Assembly: GCA_023428885.1 (NCBI GenBank)
Contig: JAEYWQ010000144.1
Location: 1 to 6,501, forward strand
Source of the DNA: Bacillota bacterium
GTDB taxonomy: Bacteria > Bacillota > Clostridia > Lachnospirales > Lachnospiraceae
Direction of reading: 5' to 3'
Length of the DNA stretch: 6,501 bases
Below are positions 1 to 4,487 of this stretch, piece after piece (within the stretch, counting starts at the first letter, position 1; each line of letters begins with the position of its first letter). Made by a program: the position numbers and the translations under genes. The notes below the pieces were generated by a model. It searched no databases and was not told the DNA's origin. It worked only from the letters and a program-made list of their open reading frames with translations.

Positions 1-274
1 AGATATGGGAGTTCAAGTCTTCATCATCGGTTGCAGCCACCACAAAGGTTGCCCCTTGGATATCATAATCAGCAAACTTCTTAGTAATCAGCGTTACATG
101 ATTAGGATTTTGCTGGGCTAGCAGGAGGAGCTCCTCACAGAATTGTGGGGAAATTACGGTAATCCTTGGTTTAAATTGCAATAAGATATCCATCTTATGA
201 CTTGCGACTCTACCTCCGCCTACTAGGATTACTTCTTTATTCTCAATCTCTATAAATACAGGAAAATATGCCAT
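1..274 (-). CDS. sirC: Precorrin-2 dehydrogenase / siroheme synthase N-terminal domain (5' part only)
   Basis: The first 91 residues are visible; the gene runs off the left edge. The protein would oxidise precorrin-2 to sirohydrochlorin with NAD+ and, in bifunctional relatives (Met8p, N-terminal CysG), also insert iron to give siroheme. It opens with the family's MAYFPVF start. A Rossmann dinucleotide-binding motif VGGGRVA lies at residues 18-24, and VAATDDE at residues 79-85 is the conserved segment at the end of the nucleotide-binding half. The ATG is preceded by AAAGGTAG about 6 bases upstream, overlapping the hemA stop, so the two are co-transcribed with a 12-base gap. In this operon it most likely supplies siroheme for the sulfite reductase upstream. 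Whether it also chelates iron or carries a methyltransferase domain cannot be seen. Family assignment is firm; the gene symbol is by analogy. Confidence 0.9.
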   Translation of the reverse strand, partial: MAYFPVFIEIENKEVILVGGGRVASHKMDILLQFKPRITVISPQFCEELLLLAQQNPNHVTLITKKFADYDIQGATFVVAATDDEDLNSHI

Positions 275-286
275 TGTGTTCTACCT

Positions 287-1429
287 TTATATGATCTTAA
301 TTGCATCTAGTAATGCAATCAGCTGTTGACTGGATAAATCATCCTTCACTTGATATAGTAACTTTTCAATGCCCTCTTCTTTTATACGTTTGATTGTATT
401 CTTAATGACTGCTTGATATTGCTGAATGTAGATATTTTTCAGGGTTTCTTCTAGTTTTGCTTCTAAGATTACTTCTACTTTTTCATATTCTTTCAGCTTT
501 TCTATGTTATTTTCCTTGGCAGCCTTTTTGAAATAGTCAATATCTAACAGGGTACAGTTCTTTATTGTACCTATTTCTTTATCCATATCAAAGGGAATCG
601 CAAGATCGATAAATAACTTCTGACGATGGTTATCCTTTAGAACCTGTGCCACATCATGGTAAGTAAAGGTATAGTGTGGACTCATGGTAGTACTAATGAT
701 CACGTCAGCTTGGTTTAAATATTGCATCCTATCCTTATAATCTACAAATAAAAATTTACCACTGAGAGTATGTAATTTTTGAGTTTTCGCATGGGAACGG
801 CTAAATCCAATCACATGAAAGTCACCCTTGCTCACTAGATTCTTAGCTACAATACTTCCCATTTTACCTGTGATTCCGATAATTAATACATTCTTAGCAT
901 TCTGAGATTTTAGGAACTCATAAGCACAGTTAGCAGTTAATGTTCCAATGGATAAGGGAATGTTGGAGACTAATGTTTTTGCTTTCGTGAGTTTAGCACA
1001 ACTTATGGCACCTTGGAAGGCAATATTTAGTTCTGTATCCGTGAAGTTTAGTTCTAGTGCAGCCTTATAAGCATCTTTTATCTGTCCTAAGATCTCATCT
1101 TCACCTAGAACCATTGAGTCTAAGCCACAGGTTACGCAAAACAGATGTCTAATTGCACGTTCTTGGCCATAAACATTGATATACTTTCTATGTTCCATTA
1201 ATGGGACTTTCTTATACTGACATAGCGCTTCCTGCATGAATTCTATGATAGCTTCTGCTCCGTTAAAGTATAATTCGAACCGATTGCAAGTTGAGATCAG
1301 CACTAATCCAGATACGCTTACATTTTTCAGAATCATCTTCCCGAATTCAGCTTGTTCTTCACTTGATAATGCAAATCGTTCGCGAACTATGGCAGGTGTA
1401 GTTTTATGACTTATACTGATACAATACAT
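287..1429 (-). CDS. hemA: Glutamyl-tRNA reductase
   Basis: This cytosolic enzyme reduces glutamyl-tRNA(Glu) to glutamate-1-semialdehyde with NADPH, the first committed step of C5-pathway tetrapyrrole synthesis. From the chosen start the protein has 380 residues, slightly short for the family. The catalytic motif STCNRFELY contains nucleophile Cys48. The hallmark segment beginning GLDSMVLGEDE lies at 102-118, followed by a nucleotide-binding region with GITGKMG at 185-191, a variant of the usual GAGEMG, and a C-terminal helical dimerisation region. ATG 1429 is preferred over ATG 1444 because GGAG lies 9 bases before it and because it gives the usual short N-terminus before the HKT motif (residues 8-10); ATG 1444 directly abuts a hairpin. 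It lies between the sulfur-carrier genes and sirC, so it probably boosts siroheme supply for the sulfite reductase. It may or may not be the only hemA in the genome. Confidence 0.93.
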   Translation of the reverse strand: MYCISISHKTTPAIVRERFALSSEEQAEFGKMILKNVSVSGLVLISTCNRFELYFNGAEAIIEFMQEALCQYKKVPLMEHRKYINVYGQERAIRHLFCVTCGLDSMVLGEDEILGQIKDAYKAALELNFTDTELNIAFQGAISCAKLTKAKTLVSNIPLSIGTLTANCAYEFLKSQNAKNVLIIGITGKMGSIVAKNLVSKGDFHVIGFSRSHAKTQKLHTLSGKFLFVDYKDRMQYLNQADVIISTTMSPHYTFTYHDVAQVLKDNHRQKLFIDLAIPFDMDKEIGTIKNCTLLDIDYFKKAAKENNIEKLKEYEKVEVILEAKLEETLKNIYIQQYQAVIKNTIKRIKEEGIEKLLYQVKDDLSSQQLIALLDAIKII

Positions 1430-1438
1430 GCTTATATA

Positions 1439-1442
1439 CTCC
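1439..1442 (-). promoter_or_regulatory. hemA ribosome binding site (decides start)
   Basis: GGAG lies 9 bases upstream of ATG 1429. It is the only Shine-Dalgarno-like match near the two possible starts, because the bases before ATG 1444 are locked in the hairpin stem. This supports the shorter hemA product. Confidence 0.6.
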
Positions 1443-1445
1443 ATA

Positions 1446-1467
1446 AAGGCGAACCGAAGTTCGCCTT
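1446..1467 (-). promoter_or_regulatory. Perfect 9-bp RNA hairpin with UUCG tetraloop upstream of hemA
   Basis: Read on the minus strand, AAGGCGAAC is followed by TTCG and then its exact complement GTTCGCCTT, a very stable stem capped by a UUCG loop. It occupies the 41-base space between the JAMM protease stop and the upstream hemA ATG. Only three U residues end the hairpin and run into ATGGAG, so it is a poor intrinsic terminator. More likely roles are partial termination, protection of the upstream mRNA 3' end, or an RNA-processing boundary between the sulfur-carrier and tetrapyrrole genes. The structure is seen directly; its function is inferred. Confidence 0.7.
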
Positions 1468-1485
1468 ATTCTTCCAAACTATTTC

Positions 1486-1923
1486 TTATCTCATATGATA
1501 ATCTTCTACTTCTTGGATTTCAATGATTTCTTCTGTTACTTGCATATTCTCATCAATCAGAAATGCCTTTAACACAGGATTCTCTCTATCTTGTAAGGAT
1601 AAAATCAGATAGGAGGCTTTTAAATCAAAGGCTAGTCGAATATCCTCCTTAGATGGTCTTGCAGGAGTCTCTGGATGAGAATGAAAATTACCAAGTAAGC
1701 TAAGATGATTATACCTTATATCTTTTACAGTTGACAACTGTTCTTTTGGGTCCATGGAAAAATGTTCATTACTTGCATCCAAATTAGTCAGCGTATATAC
1801 TTTTTTTATGTATTTTTTATCCCCCTCAATCACACCTGCAATCAAGCCACAAGCTTCATTTGGAAGACAGGTGAGGGCATGTTGTAATATGGCATTATAA
1901 TTTCGATCACTGATGATTATCAT
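1486..1923 (-). CDS. JAMM/Mov34 (MPN+) metalloprotease, Mec+/HcyD-like sulfur-carrier protease
   Basis: This is a 145-residue zinc protease. All catalytic elements of the JAMM motif are present: Glu23 in PNEACG, His81 and His83 in FHSHP, then Ser91 and Asp94 in PSKED, matching E...HxH-x7-SxxD. It is a single domain of usual length for stand-alone bacterial members, with no signal peptide, so it should be cytosolic. Relatives Mec+ (mycobacteria) and HcyD (Wolinella) cut after the Gly-Gly of a ThiS-like carrier, either to remove a C-terminal extension or to release the carrier-bound amino acid. The neighbouring carrier has a tail after its glycines, so both jobs are plausible here. ATG 1923 is chosen because GTAGG stands 6 bases upstream and the resulting MIIIS start matches the family; alternatives GTG 1944 and ATG 1941 have no ribosome binding site and overlap the thiF-like gene. 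The gap from the thiF-like stop is 7 bases. Confidence 0.9.
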   Translation of the reverse strand: MIIISDRNYNAILQHALTCLPNEACGLIAGVIEGDKKYIKKVYTLTNLDASNEHFSMDPKEQLSTVKDIRYNHLSLLGNFHSHPETPARPSKEDIRLAFDLKASYLILSLQDRENPVLKAFLIDENMQVTEEIIEIQEVEDYHMR

Positions 1924-1930
1924 GAAAAAC

Positions 1931-2734
1931 CTACTTTCCATCACATTCTGTTAACTCATAGTCGATTAATTGAGTAATCGTTGGATTTGGACCACAGACC
2001 GTGCAATTATCTACGTTTGGTAATTTCACCTTACGGAACTCCATAGTGAGAGCATCATAAGTTAATAAATAAGTAGTTAATAAATCACCAACTCCAATAA
2101 TGTATTTAATTGCTTCCATAGCTTGAAGACTTCCAATCACACCTCCCATAGCCCCTATTACACCTGCTTGTTTACAAGTAGGAACGGCATCCTTAGGTGG
2201 TGGATTCTTAAAGACACAACGATAACATGGACCTTTGTCTGGAACATAGGTCATCAATTGCCCCTTAAAACGAATGATTCCAGCATGGGAGAATGGCTTT
2301 TTGGCCATGACACAGGCATCATTGATTAAAAACTTGGCAGGGAAATTATCGGTACCATCGATGATGAAATCATAGTCTTTTATGAGTTCAAGAATATTAT
2401 CCCCAGTAACAAAGGTTCGATAGGTATTGACAGTAACATCAGGATTCATTTCATTCATGCTCTCTTTGGCGGATTGGACCTTTGCTTTCCCAACATCCTT
2501 GGTGGCATGAATAATCTGACGCTGCAGATTGGACAAATCAACTTCATCCGCATCGGCTATTCCGATGGTACCAACACCAGCCGCAGCCAAATACATGGCT
2601 GCTGGAGCTCCAAGTCCGCCTGCGCCTATGATTAGTACTTTGGCATTTAATAGTTTCTTTTGACCTTTCACTCCCACTTCTTTTAAGATAATATGACGGG
2701 AGTAGCGTTCTAATTGTTCTTCAGTGAATGCCAT
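1931..2734 (-). CDS. ThiF/MoeB/HesA-family adenylyltransferase acting on the adjacent sulfur carrier (HcyF-like)
   Basis: This E1-like enzyme uses ATP to adenylate the C-terminal glycine of a ThiS/MoaD-type carrier so that sulfide can convert it to a thiocarboxylate. Its 267 residues show the family layout: an N-terminal helix RYSRHI, the nucleotide loop GAGGLG at 37-42, the NLQRQ segment with Arg72, and DGTDN at 126-130. The conserved cysteine Cys187 lies in PTCKQAGVIG. A structural zinc site is formed by CYRC (170-173) and CTVC (244-247). No rhodanese domain follows, unlike many MoeB/MOCS3 proteins, which fits use of free sulfide from the sulfite reductase. Its start lies inside the carrier gene (25-base overlap), a strong sign of coupled expression and shared function. 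It could serve thiamine or molybdopterin synthesis, but the sulfite reductase and JAMM context argues for amino acid sulfur assimilation. Confidence 0.92.
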   Translation of the reverse strand: MAFTEEQLERYSRHIILKEVGVKGQKKLLNAKVLIIGAGGLGAPAAMYLAAAGVGTIGIADADEVDLSNLQRQIIHATKDVGKAKVQSAKESMNEMNPDVTVNTYRTFVTGDNILELIKDYDFIIDGTDNFPAKFLINDACVMAKKPFSHAGIIRFKGQLMTYVPDKGPCYRCVFKNPPPKDAVPTCKQAGVIGAMGGVIGSLQAMEAIKYIIGVGDLLTTYLLTYDALTMEFRKVKLPNVDNCTVCGPNPTITQLIDYELTECDGK

Positions 2735-2943
2735 GCAGCACTTCCTCCTCCCATAAAGTATAAAAATTCTATATTGTCATCTTCTCTTAATACCGTGCTA
2801 GAAATCTCAGCGCTCTTTACAAAGTCATCATTGATAGTTACTGTCACATACTCTGGATTCTCTACATTTTCAAGCTGAATTAACTCACTTACAGTAAGAC
2901 CTTCCTTGTATTCTTTCTTAAGTCCTGCAACTGTAATTAACAT
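2710..2943 (-). CDS. ThiS/MoaD-family sulfur carrier protein with C-terminal tail (HcyS/CysO-like)
   Basis: This is a small beta-grasp carrier that would hold sulfide as a C-terminal thiocarboxylate and donate it to an amino acid precursor. Its 77 residues have ThiS-like features: a short N-terminal strand, TVSELI at 17-22 opening the helix, and the terminal strand FLYF before GGG at 65-67. Family members usually end at Gly-Gly, but here ten more residues follow (SAAWHSLKNN). The tail must be removed before adenylation if the carrier works like its relatives. In Wolinella, HcyD removes one alanine from HcyS, and the JAMM protease two genes on is the obvious candidate here. The start has AGGAGG 8 bases upstream. 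The 3' end overlaps the thiF-like gene by 25 bases. A role in thiazole synthesis is less likely because no other thiamine gene is present. Confidence 0.9.
   Translation of the reverse strand: MLITVAGLKKEYKEGLTVSELIQLENVENPEYVTVTINDDFVKSAEISSTVLREDDNIEFLYFMGGGSAAWHSLKNN
2743..2751 (-). promoter_or_regulatory. Ribosome binding site of the thiF-like gene, doubling as carrier Gly-Gly-Gly codons
   Basis: GGAGGAGGA, 8 bases before ATG 2734, is an excellent Shine-Dalgarno sequence. The same nine bases are the codons for Gly65-Gly66-Gly67 of the sulfur carrier. The functional C-terminus of one protein and the translation start of its activating enzyme are therefore encoded by the same bases. Confidence 0.85.
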
Positions 2944-2970
2944 CTACACTTCCTCCTATAATCAAATATA

Positions 2971-3294
2971 TTAATCTTGAATCAAGTCTTTTATTTTATC
3001 AATTAATTCAGTTTTTTTTACAACTCGCTTGATGCGGTCTCGTTCAATCCCTTGTTGAAAGAATAAAATGGTAGGGGATGCTAATATCTTATATCTACTG
3101 GATAGATAATCATCGAAGTTAACATTTACCTTAAATATTTTAACTTGATCTTCAAATTCATCCTCAACTTCTGCCAGAATAGGAGCCATCTGCTTGCAGG
3201 GAATACAGGAATCAGAATAAAATTCAACTAACACTAGACGATCTGAGTCAAGGACTTGACTTTTAAAACTGTCTTTGTTTACTCTTAGTGCCAT
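2971..3294 (-). CDS. Thioredoxin-family protein with atypical CIPC active site
   Basis: This 107-residue, single-domain cytosolic thioredoxin has the usual order: an N-terminal strand and helix, a central strand LVLVEFYS, and a redox motif CIPCK at 30-34. The conserved cis-proline site is SPT with Pro74, followed by strand TILFF. Canonical thioredoxins have WCGPC; here the tryptophan is replaced by Ser29 and the glycine by isoleucine, so redox potential and partners may differ. ATG 3294 is chosen because AGGAGG stands 6 bases upstream; the earlier in-frame ATG 3309 would place that ribosome binding site inside the coding sequence. It lies between the TusA-like and sulfur-carrier genes. Inferred roles are electron donor to an APS/PAPS reductase encoded elsewhere, or a disulfide or persulfide reductase for the pathway. 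Membership of the superfamily is certain; the specific partner is not. Confidence 0.9.
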   Translation of the reverse strand: MALRVNKDSFKSQVLDSDRLVLVEFYSDSCIPCKQMAPILAEVEDEFEDQVKIFKVNVNFDDYLSSRYKILASPTILFFQQGIERDRIKRVVKKTELIDKIKDLIQD

Positions 3295-3300
3295 GATAAC

Positions 3301-3306
3301 CCTCCT
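3301..3306 (-). promoter_or_regulatory. Ribosome binding site deciding the thioredoxin start
   Basis: AGGAGG, followed by GTTATC and ATG 3294, has ideal composition and spacing. It makes ATG 3309, whose first codons would be this same AGG AGG, an unlikely start. Confidence 0.85.
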
Positions 3307-3309
3307 CAT

Positions 3310-3377
3310 ATTTTTCTACACTTGTAGTGCTATTATTGTTATCAAAATAGCTAGAATCACAGCAATACTATAACACT
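3310..3377 (-). other. Intergenic spacer between the TusA-like and thioredoxin genes
   Basis: This is the longest gap in the operon (83 bases counting to the chosen thioredoxin start). It contains the -1 frame tail described separately and two small inverted repeats: GCTATT/AATAGC with an 11-base loop, and CTAC/GTAG with a 4-base loop. Neither is followed by a U-run, so neither is a convincing terminator. No good promoter is visible. Confidence 0.5.
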
Positions 3378-3392
3378 CTATTCTTCCAGCTT
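3316..3392 (-). other. Possible -1 frame extension of the TusA-like gene encoding a transmembrane tail
   Basis: At the 3' end of the TusA-like gene, GTA AAA AAG contains the heptamer A AAA AAG (3396-3390) in the correct phase for -1 slippage, the same heptamer used in E. coli dnaX. After the shift the frame stays open for 24 codons, from GCT at 3390 to TAG at 3318-3316. The added sequence starts AGRIECYS and continues with an uncharged run of about 16 residues (IAVILAILITIIALQV), giving a 102-residue product with a tail anchor. No start codon with a ribosome binding site is seen for this frame, so it would be reached only by frameshifting. The downstream stimulating structure is weak (GCTATT pairing with AATAGC, 3351-3329). 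This may be chance in AT-rich DNA, or an assembly error of one A. Confidence 0.3.
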
Positions 3393-3623
3393 TTTTACAA
3401 GCAAATTATAAGTTCCATCTTGATTATTAATTAACTTTAAAATCTGGTAACCCTCATCCTTTAAACTTCTTGGAACATTCTGTGTTGGTTCTCCATCGTT
3501 CATCTTAATTGAAAGCACCTGCCCAACTTCTAGTTCTTCTAAAGCTACTTTAGCCTTCACGAAGGTAATTGGACAAACAACGTTTGTAATATCCAGAGTT
3601 TCATCAATCCTTATCTCAACCAT
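3378..3623 (-). CDS. TusA/SirA-family sulfur-transfer protein
   Basis: This 81-residue single-domain protein has the TusA fold signature: an N-terminal strand, LDITNVVCP with the conserved cysteine Cys17, then an amphipathic helix (VKAKVALEEL) and the later NVPRSLKDEGY helix. TusA proteins carry sulfur as a persulfide on this cysteine. Here the usual CPxP motif is CPIT, so the second proline is missing. It directly follows the sulfite reductase, overlapping it by 8 bases, with GGAGG 9 bases before the ATG, so the two are probably made together. An inferred role is handling sulfite or sulfide sulfur next to Sir, or protecting the cell from free sulfide, but no specific reaction can be read from the sequence. 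Its 3' end carries a potential -1 slippery heptamer. Family assignment is strong; function is uncertain. Confidence 0.88.
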   Translation of the reverse strand: MVEIRIDETLDITNVVCPITFVKAKVALEELEVGQVLSIKMNDGEPTQNVPRSLKDEGYQILKLINNQDGTYNLLVKKLEE

Positions 3624-4437
3624 GATATGCTTCCTCCACCACTTCTTTCAATTTATCCCATCCCACCCGATCAATTGTGAACTTAAAACGCTCCCCAGGA
3701 GTTCCAAAGTCATCAAAGAATTGAACCGCAGCATCAGTTACACGATATAATTGCTCTTCCGAGCGAATGAGTGGAAGGATGGAGCCACCTTTAGCGATGG
3801 TATTCCCAAATAGGCCACCGAAGGAAAGTATATATGCTTTTTCTCCAATCCAAGCTTCGGTAGGACAAGCTTTGACACAGCGACCACAATAGTTACATTT
3901 TTCTTGATCTAGTAAAATGGTATCGTCTACAATGGTAAGAGCTCCAGAACGACATGCTTTCTCACAAACACCACAGAAGATACAATTCTCTTTGACCCAC
4001 TTCACATCCAAGGCACCTTTTACACCTAGATCATTTTCTTCTGCTTTCAGACAGTTGTTCTGACATCCAGTCACACCAAGTTTAAATTTGTGAGGAAGTT
4101 CTCTGGCGAAATATCTTCGATCGATTTCTGTTGCGATAGCAAAGGTATCGATGTTCCCACTTGGACAGACAGCGTCACCCTGGCAAGCTGTTACAGTTCT
4201 AACACGTGGTCCACAGACACTTGGTCTTAATCCCTCCTTTGCTAATTCGTCATTTACTTCCTGTATATCTTCAAACCTAATAAAGGGGATCTCTACACTT
4301 TGTCGAGAAGTCAGATGTACATAAGCTTTACCAAACTTATCTGCTACTTCAGATACCTTCTTTAGATTTTCAGAGGTAAGATATCCGCCCACAACACGAA
4401 CACGAAGCGAAAAATACCCCTTTTGCTTTTGTCTCAT
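3616..4437 (-). CDS. Siroheme sulfite reductase (small, single-repeat) with ferredoxin-like 2x[4Fe-4S] domain
   Basis: This enzyme would reduce sulfite to sulfide with six electrons. The 273 visible residues include the nitrite/sulfite reductase ferredoxin-like half domain (LRVRVVGGYLT) and substrate/siroheme-region residues such as TSRQ at 43-46. The cysteine pattern for the siroheme-coupled cluster is TACQGDAVC (Cys85, Cys91) and GCQNNC (Cys125, Cys129). A ferredoxin domain follows, with Cys152/155/158/162 and Cys181/184/187/191. It is a single-repeat enzyme, like AsrC-type and small assimilatory reductases rather than two-repeat CysI. Electron supply is probably ferredoxin. The reading frame is broken near the start: the strongly supported start is ATG 4475, but that frame stops at 4434. 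As written, translation of the main frame must begin at ATG 4437 (ATGA overlap), losing about 13 N-terminal residues. All cofactor ligands remain, so activity is possible. A dissimilatory role is unlikely given CysDN. Confidence 0.9.
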   Translation of the reverse strand: MRQKQKGYFSLRVRVVGGYLTSENLKKVSEVADKFGKAYVHLTSRQSVEIPFIRFEDIQEVNDELAKEGLRPSVCGPRVRTVTACQGDAVCPSGNIDTFAIATEIDRRYFARELPHKFKLGVTGCQNNCLKAEENDLGVKGALDVKWVKENCIFCGVCEKACRSGALTIVDDTILLDQEKCNYCGRCVKACPTEAWIGEKAYILSFGGLFGNTIAKGGSILPLIRSEEQLYRVTDAAVQFFDDFGTPGERFKFTIDRVGWDKLKEVVEEAYHG

Positions 4438-4475
4438 GAAACCGCCTTTTTCAGCGCTGCATAATCAATTGCCAT
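4434..4475 (-). pseudogene. Frameshifted 5' end of the sulfite reductase gene (13-codon leader ORF)
   Basis: AGGAGG at 4487-4482 stands 6 bases before ATG 4475, whose frame reads MAIDYAALKKAVS and then stops at TGA. Adding one base in the A5 run (4451-4447), or slipping -1 at AAA AAG, gives ...ALKKGGFMRQ joined directly to the downstream frame, which is how members of this family commonly begin. This is therefore the true N-terminus separated from the body by one missing base, by a frameshift event, or by an assembly error. The TGA overlaps ATG 4437 as ATGA, allowing termination-reinitiation, and GGCGG before that ATG could act as a weak binding site. Confidence 0.75.
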
Positions 4476-4481
4476 ATGATT

Positions 4482-4487
4482 CCTCCT
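4482..4487 (-). promoter_or_regulatory. Strong ribosome binding site of the sulfite reductase gene
   Basis: AGGAGG, 6 bases before ATG 4475, begins just after the cysN stop codon TAA (4490-4488). It marks the original start of the sulfite reductase gene and shows that the 42 bases before ATG 4437 are meant to be translated. Confidence 0.85.

Noticed and set aside
2123..2329. Open frame of 68 codons on the plus strand
   Set aside because: It lies entirely opposite the well-supported thiF-like gene, has no family resemblance and no ribosome binding site; it is an antisense shadow.
2710..2943. Carrier as a thiamine-synthesis ThiS
   Set aside because: Not excluded, but no thiG, thiH or other thiamine gene is present, while sulfite reductase and a JAMM protease are, and a C-terminal tail is atypical of ThiS.
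3316..3327. Inverted repeat CTAC-AAGT-GTAG as a terminator after the TusA-like gene
   Set aside because: The stem is only 4 bp and is followed by A residues on the transcribed strand, not U residues.
3335..3366. Possible promoter (TTGCTG with ATAACA, or TTGATA with AGTGTA) before the thioredoxin gene
   Set aside because: The -10 elements match the consensus poorly and such matches are expected by chance in AT-rich DNA; there is nothing else to support a start site.
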